From Rhabditophanes sp. KR3021 (taxonomy: Eukaryota > Nematoda > Chromadorea > Rhabditida > Alloionematidae), in the NCBI GenBank assembly GCA_963281155.1, contig CAUJLY010000002.1:1364001-1428000 (forward strand): DNA of 64,000 nt. The letters run 5' to 3'. Position numbers and translations under genes: made by a program. Every line of letters begins with the position of its first letter. The stretch's first letter is position 1. A model generated the notes under the pieces. The model was not told the DNA's origin and searched no databases. It saw only the letters and a program-made list of their open reading frames with translations. Positions 11,485 through 22,878 of this stretch are shown piece after piece.

Positions 11485-14251
11485 TTAAGCTTTCACCGTG
11501 ATATCATCGTTATTGTTAGTATCCATCGCATTTACAACCGCATCACACAAATTACCTGGCAATGTTAACACTCTATTTCTTTTCGAAACAGCGCCTTCAG
11601 AAATTTCTATGACATCTCCGATACTCACGCATCTTTGTCTAGGCTTCTTAGGAACTTTCATGGACTTTGAGGTAACTTCACTTTTTGGAGGTTTAGAATG
11701 ATGGCGAGTTGCCATATGCCTTGTCAGCACATCTCTTCTTCTCTACAAAAAATAATTAAAGTAACCCAAAATAAACTTACAGCTGCATAAGTACATTCCG
11801 TGCATTGATATGGTTTTTCATCCGTATGAGTTCTCTAAAAAATAAATTTAAAAGAACGAAATCCCAAATTTACTTTATGTGTCCTTAAATGATCAGATCT
11901 ACTAAAGAATCTTCCACAAGCTTCACAAGCAAAAGGTTTCTCTCCTGTAAAAAGTATATTAGAAGAAGTTTCATCGATAATTGAGTATTTAGTTTAACAT
12001 TTTAGTATGTTCAAGTTAACCGTGCACAAATTTTATGTGCTTAAAATAATTGTATTCAACCTTTAATGCTTTATAATGAACGCGTTTTCATTTTACTCCT
12101 TCATTTTCCTCTTTTGGGATGGCACACTCGTCTTTGTCATTGCTTAAACTATCTTAACTGATTATTTATGTCAAAAGCGTGGAGCAGATAAATTAGCCCG
12201 TTCGGACAGTCAACTTTTGTATGTGGCAGAAGGTGCATATCTGTGGTTGGAAACAATTCATCTGCTGAAGGAATTATAGTGAAAAGAAGTTGCTGAAGGT
12301 AAGTTAACGATATTTTATTAATAACATAATGATTTCCATTTTAGAACGCCAGTTGTAAATACCATTACGAACTACTTCAAACAAGCTGAAAGGGAAGACA
12401 AACCTCCATCGACTATTTTGGAAAAAAACAGAGAAAAAAATGCACCATTCCTGAAGTCTACCTCTTAAATTCTCGGACTATATGCAAGATGGTTGACATC
12501 TTGGTCGAAGTCATCTTCAAACTTAATGTATATGAATACCCTTTTTGTCTTTTCTTTTGTCATGCTAATTGTACTATTTTTATGATGTCCGTGTATCGTT
12601 TTGTATGGCTAATAAATATTTAATTAAACTACGTGTATCTATTCTCTGACTTAATATTTTGTTGGTTAGCTACTTGAGATACTCTATTTTTGAGTTTTGA
12701 TTAAGAGATGTAAACTTGCCCGTATGTCTTCGTAAATGCCTGCAAACAATATATCAAAAAACTTATTTTTAACTTACCTCGACAAAATATCCGGTCTTCT
12801 GAAATCCTTATCACAATAAGTACACATATATTGCTTGTGCCTTCCCTCCAAATTAGGTGAACTTAATTTTCTTTTCTTACTAACTTCAATAGAAGGTCCG
12901 GCCACGACTTCATTCGTGACAACTACTGTCTCATTAACATTAGCCCCTAATGAAGACAAAATACTCGCATTCAACTGATAATTATCAATAGCATTCTTCC
13001 AGGCGGCCTGTTTCTGCCAAAATTTTAGATTATTTAACAAATATTCTGCCTGGAGGTTCCGATCAGCTTCATATAAATTTTGAAAGGGAGATGTTCCGTT
13101 TGAATGGATGTTTAAAAGAGAGTTTGAGGCGATTTTGGCAGCTGCAATTATTGCGGCATGTTCATTCAAGGCTGTTGAAGCTTTCTACACAAAAATACAA
13201 TTTAATTTAATATTATCTAAACTAACCATCGGTATTTGTGAAAAAGCACTTCCACATCCATCTTTTGCCTTGTTATTTATAATGTGTTGTAGTTGTGCAA
13301 TTGACAAAGCCCCCAAACCATTCTTGTCATTAATTTGACCTGCATTAGAACATTGGTTATGGGAAGAAAAAATATGGTTGTGGTGGGGAAGGTGTGGTGA
13401 TTGAGTGGTTGATGCATTACTAGAATGGTTCACGTTTCTGAAACTTGACGATGCTATAATCGTAGAGACGCCAACGTTGTTTCCTGCTGTTCTGACGTCA
13501 TTCTTGTTTTCTGATACCTTAGGAAGGGGGGCTATAAAAGATGACAAATTAAATAAATAAGAGTGTCTTATACTTACAAGCTAGGAAATTAGCTGTTGCA
13601 AAGTCAAAGGTGAACTTGTTTTGATGTGAGGCTGAAGAAGGGGTTGTTGTGTTGGAAAATGCTGAGTCGGGAGCAGACGACAATTGCAGAGGAGACAATC
13701 CGGGGGGTGAAAAAGTTGTTGGTGTTCCATAAGATCCACTAACCAAAAAAGTTGAGTGATGATGAGGTGATTTAATTGATATCGAGGGCGAAATTTGCAA
13801 ACCTATTCCTGAATCAGATGAAAGTGAGGACGTTCGTTCGTGTCTGAATTCGTGCCATTTTTTATGCATCAAAGATGTCAGAGAAGCAGCATTATGGGAA
13901 ATGTCAAAACTCCCTATCAGGTTTGTGACGTTTCGATTGTTCTACAATATGATGATGTTATTATTATTAATTAATCTACAATGTTATTGAAACATTGTTA
14001 ACAGTGTTTATGTCTGCTATTGTGTTGTCTCTTAGACATGGATATGTTATGTAAAAGAAAGATGGGTAGTGTATGTCAACTTCCTGGTTTACTTTTTCAA
14101 TTATGTGTCTAAATCTATTACTTACCAAATTAGTGTCTACAAAGACTGGAGATCCAATAGAAGTTTGGTGATTTAATAAGTGTTGCTGGAGAGTAACTGC
14201 GAGGCTGATCCTGCCATTACCGTCCATTTTACTAAGTTCTCCCGAATTCAT
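11485..14251 (-). CDS. Three-finger C2H2 transcription factor
   Basis: Eight exons on the minus strand: 14251-14126, 13941-13578, 13531-13227, 13184-12778, 12739-12720, 11944-11874, 11834-11781 and 11742-11485. The spliced protein is 534 residues. Residues 1-385 are Ser/Asn/His/Pro-rich and probably regulatory (FRHERTSSLSSDSGIGLQIS is one segment). Three canonical C2H2 fingers follow: C386/C389/H402/H406, C414/C417/H430/H434 and C442/C445/H458/H463, joined by the linkers HTGEKP and HTDEKP. The finger signatures FRRPDILSRHLRRH, FFSRSDHLRTHKRTH and RRRDVLTRHMATRH are distinctive, but I cannot name the orthologue. Exon 5 is only 20 bases and is followed by a GC donor (G|GCAAGT), both needed to keep finger 1 intact. 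The 773-base intron carries antisense gene debris. The 6 kb upstream gap would suit a regulated developmental gene. Confidence 0.88.
12150..12480 (+). pseudogene. Antisense coding debris in the zinc-finger gene's long intron
   Basis: On the plus strand, opposite to the host gene, a first block reads DYLCQKRGADKLARSDSQLL then YVAEGAYLWLETIHLLKEL before two stops. A well-formed 47-base intron follows (about 12299-12345, GTAAGT...TTTTAG). A second block reads RTPVVNTITNYFKQAERED then STILEKNREKNAPFL before a stop. The two blocks do not join in one frame. The retained intron argues for a decayed genomic copy, not a retrocopy. The family is not recognised. Confidence 0.45.
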
Positions 14252-17200
14252 GAGTACCTGTCAATTTGAATAATTGTAAGCCAATGTTCCCTATAAATGA
14301 AAATTGTGGTATTAATTAGATAACACGATATTTTTTCTTTTTCCAAATAATTTAGATAACACTTTTCTTCTACTGCCCAAATTAAGGTAGTAGCGTTGAA
14401 GGAATGACAATTGTCTGTGTCCCAATAATAAAAAGCAGTAAATAAATATAAAGGGTATTAATGATTTGGTATAAAAAATAATATAAAGTCATCTAGTGTC
14501 AATTATAGGTGGGGTAAATAATTTTGCGTACATATTAATGTATTCACAATTTATTAGCAGGCTAAAAAAGATTACGTCACATTTTAGTAAAAAAGAAGAA
14601 AAAAGAGGATTATATTTTGAAGATGATCGTTTGAAACTTTTGTTTGAAAAGGTGTAAGTAAGTGCATAAGTAAATTAATATTTAACTAGTTAAATTAAAC
14701 TAAACTTATTCATTAATAACACATAATATTGTTGGAGAATAAAAGTGAACTTTCCAAGATCGACACAAAAAGGTGTATACGTTATCAGAGGTAGATTAAA
14801 AAAATTAAAGAAAGATGTGTTGTCTAGTGGTAGTGGGGTGAATTTGGTGGGTTAAAGAAAAGTCACAAAAATCTTCACCACCTAATGCAATGTAATATTT
14901 TTTATGAATGCACACCACCATCACTTCTAAAGTCAATTTAAAAACTCAAATGAACTTGTTCAAAGATACTATGTCCGTGGTAGCTTCTTTGAAAATGGAT
15001 TTTAGTCATGATCAAAGGTTGTGGCGGAGGCAGTGTGTCTACTAAAATATGAAGTAAATATTATTATGTTCACAACAATTGTTCAAAGAATATTTATATT
15101 TGGCACTACCAAGCAATAATATCAATGATAATCAGCTGATGGCTTGAACCTGGGATGAAATATTTTGAGAAGGTGTCTGAAAGAAAGTGTGTGCGTTTAA
15201 TGGGCTTGAACTGGTGACTTGTTGTCTGTTAATATTATAAGAGCAATAGTTTAACAGGGGTTTCGGATGTTGTCTGTGGATTAGTTAATGAGGGTTAGAG
15301 GTAAAATATGTGGGACAATTATTTTTTGAAGTCGTTGTCTTCTCCAGATTATGACAACTCTCTTGACACACCAAATCATCAAATGTAACAAAAAATAAAG
15401 ATGGTGATGCTTGTCATTAGTGAAGGTAACTTATTATTACATTGGTGTATGTATTGTATGTACATCATCTTTATATATACAAATATTCTATAGATGATAA
15501 GTGATAAATTTGATATCAATTTTGTTTAAGGTAGCAGGAAGGGGTTTATCAGTTGTTGAAGGTATTTTTTGGCTGTTAAAATAAGTATGTACAGGAAGGA
15601 TAAGAATTAGTTGTGCTTTATACTTCATCTTTAACTCCGGTCTGTGATAAGTTAAGTTTTGGAAAGTGGCAACTTTGAAAGATGATTAATAGATGGTGTG
15701 ATGATTCATTATTCAGGCACAGATAAAAAGTTGACCCAAACTGATATCATCGCAATTTCAGCCAAAGGTTTATTATACATTATTCGGAAAAAGTGTTTGT
15801 ATGTGTATATAAAAAATTTGTGGGTGATGAACTCATCGGTGAATGATAACCAAAAATGATGTTTATACTGTTCATAGTGTTTGTAGTGGTTGGAATATTT
15901 AGACACATGATGGTAAATAATACTAACTACATCATATCTCGAACAAGGCATCATCATAAGAGGTATTGAAAAAATATTGAAAGAAAGAAGTATCAAAGAA
16001 GAAATATTTAAAAAGAATTATTGAATGAGGAACTGAATTTGAAACTATTTAGTAAATAAGAAACAATCAGAGTCGCAAATACTAAAAGACCTCCAATTAT
16101 ATTATTTGATGGAAGAAGTCAAATTGCATTTTAAAAATTGTTCCTATTGTTACAATCTCAAGAGTCAAGTAATTGGATGATGTAGGTCGTAAAAGTTATA
16201 ATAATATTATATTCAGACATTTTGCCAAACAAATTCCTTTTTAAAGGCAAATTAATTTTAAATAATCTTAATTAAAATAACTGAAGACTGTCTACATTTC
16301 CTCTAATTAAAAGGCATCCAATTAAACTCTAATAAAGTGTAATAGAGTCTAGTAAACTCAAATAAACTCTTATCAATTCAAAAAGCGTACTAAATTCAAA
16401 AACACTAATAACCATGTAATTAATTTTTAAAAACTAACTAGAAACAAAGTAGCTTCTTTCTAACAAACTAATTTAGAGTGTGTCTAATAATTTTAAGAGG
16501 ACCAAACTTTTGATATTTATTTAAAAGTGAGTCTCCTTTTTTACTTCTTTAAAAGAGATATATGTAGATGTATTTATTTATGACAAATATTTTATTATTA
16601 TGATATCATTGCCACATACATATATAGTATGAATCTAAAATGAAATGGTAAGTAGAATTTAGAGCTTTCAAAAATTGGTTACGGAAATGTGTATGCATAT
16701 GATGGGGAAAATTGCTATCAAGTGGAGTATATTAAGGAACAAAAAGTTGAATATAAATAAAAATATTGGGCTGTCTCCTTATATGGGATGTTGTGTCTTC
16801 TTCAACTTTTTCAAAGACAATCAAGGAAAATGATGGAATATAAAGGATATGCTAATATAAATAATGTACGTGGCAACTATTTGTTGCATTCTTTTAAACA
16901 CACTTTTGAAACACATTTTTTACACAGAATTTGTGTTAAATATAAACTAAATATTTATTCTCTTAAAAAGGAGATTGTTATTTTGGGGTTTGGTGTAAAA
17001 AAAGCGACTCCGTCTTTTCGTAATATAAGTGTAAAGAAACATTCTGAGATGAGGTCAAAAATGAAGCCAATTTACTTTTTGTCAAAAATAGAAGCTATTA
17101 TCAGGTCTTTAAGAAGTGTGTAGTGTAAAACTATTTTTTAGTTTATATTTAAACAAAACCAAGGAAGCCTTTACTACCATCTCCAACTAAAAAAAGAAAG

Positions 17201-20200
17201 CTCCTTAAGTGGGCCACGGAATGTCGACTTATTCAAATTGATGTAGACTTGTTGGTCATCAATGAGTGGAATTTTCACATAATAAAAAGGGTCTATTTGT
17301 GTTCACACTAATTCAATAGTTGATGAGGATTTCATGATGTCACTGAGTATTTGTATTGGTAACATGTTAATTAATGAGTTACTACCAAAATAGACTTTTT
17401 TATATTTCCATCTACATATATATATGAGAGGGTGATTTTAGAGTGTTTTTTGATGTTTGGTAATTATGTACTTGAAACTAGAATATTGTGGTGGAAGATA
17501 CATTTGAGTATTAATAAATTTGGGTTGGGTATTTATAAATATGCATTTTTTCATTTTAAATTGGATAATCAAGGACCTTTGTGGGTTGAAATATCAAAAT
17601 ATACTTTCATTTAATTATTTTCATATAAACAGGTGTGTCATCAAAAGCACATGGCCAAATGTCCGGTTTGATCAAATGTACTTTGAATCCACGTAAATAT
17701 TTCCAATTTTCAATTTAAACTTTTTTGGAACTGAAATAAATGTTATCAATTTACACTTCTAAGGAACTAAGTAAATAAAAAACGTTGGGAACATGTTATC
17801 AATATGTGTTCAGTAACCCACTTTCACGTTCGAGAAGAGCACGTGTACCGGACTCTTCAATTGATCCAAATTAAAGTAGATTAAACAGTTTGTGTCATTA
17901 CTAATTTCGCCAAACTATTTATTTATTCAATACACAACAACAACTAAAAAAAGACTCCTTTCGTCTCTGAATTCTCTGTCTAATGTGCATAAGTTTATGC
18001 CAATAAAAAGTATGTCTTTAATTTCTTTTTGATTTGTTTCCATTATGTTTTAAAGCAAATATAATGAACGCTGACATACACTTCGTCGTGAAGGAATATT
18101 TTATTAAATTTGATGGCATCTTTTGAGATATATTGTGAGCAGATATCAATTAATTATGAGAGTTTTCAGCATTCTCAGTATTTGAGCTATTAAGCATTCA
18201 AAGTATATGAGTATTTTCGGAGTACTTTGAATTCCCACAACCCCTTCCTTAACATTATTTGATCCTTTAGCAACTATTTTGTTTCTAGTCTACTGCTTTC
18301 TCCCTTCCATCCACCAAAACAAAATACGAAGATCATTTTAAAAATATTATGTATTAATAGATTTTTTTCAATTTAATTTGTTACGACAAAAAATAAACTT
18401 CTTATCTCAATTAAAAGAGCCTCGATGTTCCTGGAAACGATCTTAAATGATATGTTATATATTCCTGCCACATACTAAGTATATTTATATTTTCAACTTC
18501 CCAAGTGTTTATTGTCCCAGATAATTTAAAGAATGACAAACTGTTTTTTGTTATCATCATACAAATATTTACAATAGGTTACATCTAATAAGACAAAGTA
18601 TCTCCTCCACACAATTTTGCTATTGTACTTTATACTTCCATCGTAAAGGGTAGTATCGTTTAAATAGGTAAAAAGATTCTTACACACATGTATTAATTGT
18701 CGTATGCCCTAATCTAAAAATATACTTATTTATATTAGATCACATGAGAAAGCTCATCAATTGAAACATGATAAGGCATTTTATTATAATTTGTGCAATA
18801 CAGAATGATGGGATTAATTTTGCAAAGTTTTACAACTACTCCTCATTGTTTACACATGATTACCAGATAGGAATATATTTTTTGATATTTTAAAGAAAAA
18901 TATATGTATGCTTGTTATACTACAAAAAGTCTTTTTTCAGTAAACGGGTGCTGCGTAATTTATGTATTCAGATGAAAGGAAATGAAAAGCGAACGTGCAT
19001 GTTATAATTAAAACCTTTTGAACAGTTGAGTTGCACCAAAAAAAGTTATCCCCAAGTTCTGTTTTGTTCGCTCTATTTGCTTTGACGTGTAGTATTTATT
19101 TTTTGCAATAGCTTCTTGTGATATTTTAGTTGAAAGTATAAATTTGATATACATTTGTTATTATTGTTGTCACGTACCAAATGTATAAGCAGAAGTAGAG
19201 ACGACAGTCATTGACGTATTTTTCAGGGTGAGCTGAACATATTTGAAGATTGAATATGATGGTTTTCACGTGTGCTCCTAACCCCCCAAAGAACACACTT
19301 CTTTTAGATTGTCAGTTTGAGACTGTACCGATAAACTTTAATTTTTGATGATACTTTAACGTCGAATAGATGGACAATTTTAGACAATTACATTCTTTTG
19401 TAATTAGTTTTTTGATAATCAAAATTTCATTGAAATGTTCCTAACAGGTGAATTTTCAGACTAAAGCGGAAATCAAGTTTTCACCCCTACTCCACGTGAT
19501 TTTGTGTCTCAACCCCAACAATCACAACCATCAACATAAATAATATCAAACGTATTTGTATGTCTAAATAAGCTATATATCATCCACCATATTTACCAAC
19601 TTTATTAACGTATCCAAAACACTACGACACAACCAATATGCTACTTTGTCAATGATCAAAGTTGTCATCTATTTGTGTTTAATTATTTAATACGGAAATA
19701 AATTTGCCCCAAGAGTAATACTTCAGATTCTTAATTTGGTAGTGATAAGCACTACTTTATTACAATCGTGTACCTCGCTCTGAAACGGACATCACGCATT
19801 TTTCGTGTTAATTATCAACGTAGGTGCATGTCTTTACAATTTGGGTGTACGTTTTATTGGGTGTATTTTAATTTTTTAGATTGTCGCCACGACAAAAGAA
19901 GAATCTTACTACTGACAAAGATACCAAATCTTATCAAAAATTAACCGTCTCATCTGGCAACTTCATTATCACTAAAAAAAGATTACACACATATGAGACA
20001 CCTTTTAAAAAAGACCAATAATCTACAAAAGCTCAAAAGGTGGATATAAACTAGAGAAAACCGTACAGAAAAGTTCATCGTTCCAGTGTTTCCTTAGAAC
20101 CGCCCATCACAATCACCTTCAGACAACCATAAACTCTAACTCCAACAACCCCAACTACCACTGCGTATTTAAAGCAATAAAGATTCAGCAGTATCATCTT

Positions 20201-20395
20201 TTGTCTTGAGTACAGCTGATCTCTCTCTTAAATATACTTTTATATACATCCATACTCCAACAACACCTTCTGTTTTTGTTATTTATATTGGTTCTACGAC
20301 AACAACGACATACTTCCTGTCGCTAAAATTGGCCAGACAAAATTTTTTTCTCTTTTAAACATATTTGTTTCGACTACTAATATTTGCTAACAATC
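14252..20395. other. 6 kb gene-free stretch
   Basis: This AT-rich region separates the divergent zinc-finger gene (leftwards) and dioxygenase-like gene (rightwards). The open frames at 15709-15996, 16788-17123 and 17432-17614 have no splice continuation and a chance-like composition. A short run of related words around AATAAACTCT occurs near 16325-16380. Its position suggests enhancer and promoter sequence, but I see no specific site I can defend. Confidence 0.5.
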
Positions 20396-21309
20396 ATGAT
20401 TGCCCTAAAATCAATTGAACGTATGCCCAAGTCAGTGAAAGTACTCTGGGAAGACGGAGCAGCAGCCCAATTTTCTTATTTATGGCTCCAAGACAATACT
20501 CTAAGACGGCCAGCTTTAATCCACATCGACTTAGATGCCAAGCCAGAAAGACTAGACTGCAAACAAAACTGCCTTGGCGTAACTTGGCCAAGACGCAGTG
20601 AAGCGCGTTTTAGTTCTTCATTCCTCAGAAAACATAGTCTCATCAAGGAAGACCTACTCAGTACTATAAAGAAAAGTTTACCTGAATACGAACCTGTCGA
20701 GTCTGCATATTGCCCTAAAATTCTCAATGAAAAAGGATGTCTCGTTACAGCTACGGCTTTAGCTCCCAAAATTGTGCCAATGGGATCTATCATCTGGTCA
20801 GGTTCGCAAGTTCAACCTGGGACCATTTGGCCTCATTTTCAACAGATTCCGAGTCTTGTTTCTGCTCAAACAATGACTAATACTGCAGCTACTCTAAATT
20901 TAGTAGATATGCTACATGTTTTAGCTTTGTTTGAAAAGAATTACCCAACTTCTTTTGATGTTTTGTCTAACTTGTATATGGAGTACGGTGATGCTCCGTT
21001 TCCCTTTTCGGCTCATCATAAAATGATTAATATCAAGAATGGAAAGATTATTTCTGTAAGTCTGGATATTTTAAATTTTGGTATTAATAACGTTTATAGG
21101 CCATTTTTAACAACTACCAACGCATCTCTGACATCCCAATGCAAGAAGAATTCTACTCAGCTCTCAAAAACTTTGGCATTGTCTGTTCACAGGTAATGAA
21201 AAGGGTCACAATATATCCGGGTCAGACTCTTTTTATCGACAACCAAACTACTTTGCTTGGAGCTCCAGCCGAATGTGATAGAATCCTAAAAGTTTGCACC
21301 TACTCTTAA
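20396..21309 (+). CDS. Gamma-butyrobetaine dioxygenase-like protein lacking catalytic residues
   Basis: Relative of gamma-butyrobetaine/trimethyllysine hydroxylases, which make carnitine using Fe(II) and 2-oxoglutarate. Two exons, 20396-21055 and 21100-21309, with a 44-base intron; 289 residues against roughly 380-420 in active enzymes. The N-terminal domain is clear (VKVLWEDGAAAQFSYLWLQD, then LGVTWPRRSEARFSSSFL), as are C-terminal matches (the SDIPMQEEFYSALKNF region and VTIYPGQTLFIDNQTTLL). The zinc-binding Cys cluster after WLxDN is replaced by TLRRPA. The H-x-D metal motif region is missing, and the distal metal His (family LLHGR) is changed to LLGAP. The frame is open throughout, so it looks like a retained but inactive paralogue. 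The ATG at 20396 is chosen over an upstream TTG. The gene is tail-to-tail with the FKBP8-like gene, 87 bases apart. Confidence 0.8.
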
Positions 21310-21396
21310 TGCAATAAACAAACAAAAATTAAACACTATTTTTTGGATTAAATCCATTTATTATCACAAGACATACATAATAAATTACTTATTAAA

Positions 21397-22454
21397 TTAG
21401 AGAGATTTTATTTGATTGAATTTGTTGAAGTAGGTGATTAGGAATTGGATGAGGAAGGCAATTGCGAGGATGATTATTGCTAATAAACCAACTTTCCCAA
21501 TCTCGAAATAAGATTTATTGGTTTGGGATTTGACATCTTCAATTCCTTTAAGCATTCTTTTAGAAACTTGTCTTTCTTTCTCTCTCATTTCTTTGAGAAG
21601 AGCAAGTGTAGATTCCCTCTCGCGAATGAGAAGCTTGTTTCCAGGTTCAATTTCCAGGCCTTTTTCAAAACTCTTCGCAGCTTCATCATATTCCTTAAAG
21701 TGTTTTTCAATCACAGCTTTTCTATACCATCCAACACAATATTTGTCGTCTACGTCCAAGCATTTCCTATTCAGTATTTTAGCATCCTTGAATTCACCCA
21801 AATTAAAGTGAATTATGGAGAGGTTGTTGTAAATCTTAGCGTAATCTTCCCTTAAATTAGGATCGTCTTGATGACCCTCGAACAATTGAGTGTACTTCTT
21901 GTATACGTCTCCCGCTTCTTTAAATTTTCCGATTTTGAACCAACTTTTCCCAGTTTCCCTTATCCTCGTATTGAAATCTCTCTTCTCAAGGTCTGACCAT
22001 GCCTCGTAATTTTCCCCAGACTTGACTTCATTTACCACAATCTCAAATTCAAATGTACTATCACAGTCATCAAAACATTCATCTAATCCATTTGGATTAA
22101 CAACAAGTTCATAATCACCTTTTACGTGGGCAGTTTCTCCTTCACACATAGTTTTTAGCACAATTTCGTAGGCAGGTAGGTGAAAGCCATATCCAATGAC
22201 CATTTCTTTAGCTTCAACGTTGATATTTTTTGACTTTATACTGACAATTACTCGAGTGTCCGAGATTGATAGGGCAGAATTGCCACGTTTCATAACTTTT
22301 TTGAACAATTTTCCATTTGGCACCAATTCTTTATACCCATCATCATTATTTAGATTCCCTTCTTGCTAAATAATTAAAGATAAATGTGCCAAAATTACAT
22401 TGAACTTACCGAATTCAATTTGGTAGTTTCACCATCATTTTTAGGTTCTTCCAT
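21397..22454 (-). CDS. fkbp-8: FKBP8-like TPR co-chaperone with C-terminal membrane anchor
   Basis: Membrane-anchored immunophilin-type co-chaperone, related to FKBP8/FKBP38 of mitochondrial and ER membranes. Two exons, 22454-22410 (15 codons) and 22365-21397, with a 44-base intron; 337 residues. A degenerate FKBP fold comes first (MVIGYGFHLPAYEIVLKTMC, EGETAHV). Three TPR-like helix pairs follow (GKSWFKIGKFKEAGDVYKKY; YNNLSIIHFNLGEFKDAKI; WYRKAVIEKHFKEYDEAAKS). A basic linker precedes a single C-terminal transmembrane helix (about residues 305-328, VGLLAIIILAIAFLIQFLI). The domain order matches FKBP8 exactly. Prolyl-isomerase activity is doubtful, as in other FKBP8 proteins. It is divergent from DOT1, 424 bases away. 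Confidence 0.85.
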
Positions 22455-22878
22455 TTTTAAATGTATCTCAAAAGCTATCAAACAATTCAGTTCCAACTAC
22501 CAAAAAAACAGCTCACGCATCTATAAACATTACCCCACTTAAATCCAGCCAAGACACTCCTTATACCAAAATCGATTACCTTTCTCCCACCATTCTATTT
22601 CCACCACCATCATTTCTTCAACAAAAATAAATAAATAAAAAAAGTGTGTGTCAGTCTAAAATAAAAACACCACTTTAATTAAATAAATCGACTACAAATA
22701 TTTAATAGGCATAATCTATTGCCTTTTAATAAACACCAATACACACTGTACTAAGCTATTAAAAGTCCTCTATTCAATTCGACATAATTACTTATTAAAG
22801 CAGATCAAAGTATTTTTATTCATTTATAGACAACTAATTATTAACTAATAACATTTCTCACACTTATTAAAAGCTATT
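22455..22878. promoter_or_regulatory. Shared upstream region of FKBP8-like and DOT1 genes
   Basis: Only 424 bases separate two divergent start codons, so both promoters must lie here. I see no TATA box or motif that I would defend; the sequence is AT-rich with a short poly-A/GTGTGTG tract near 22635. Confidence 0.5.

Noticed and set aside
16788..17123. 111-codon frame in the 6 kb gap
   Set aside because: No domain, no splice sites and AT-driven composition.
17432..17614. 60-codon frame in the same gap
   Set aside because: Too short and featureless.
17825..17835. GTTCGAGA word as a tRNA B box
   Set aside because: No matching A box, acceptor stem or cloverleaf nearby.
21187..21200. CAG|GTAATG as a splice donor in the dioxygenase-like gene
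   Set aside because: Reading through is in frame and encodes a conserved strand (VTIYPGQTLFIDN), so no intron is needed.
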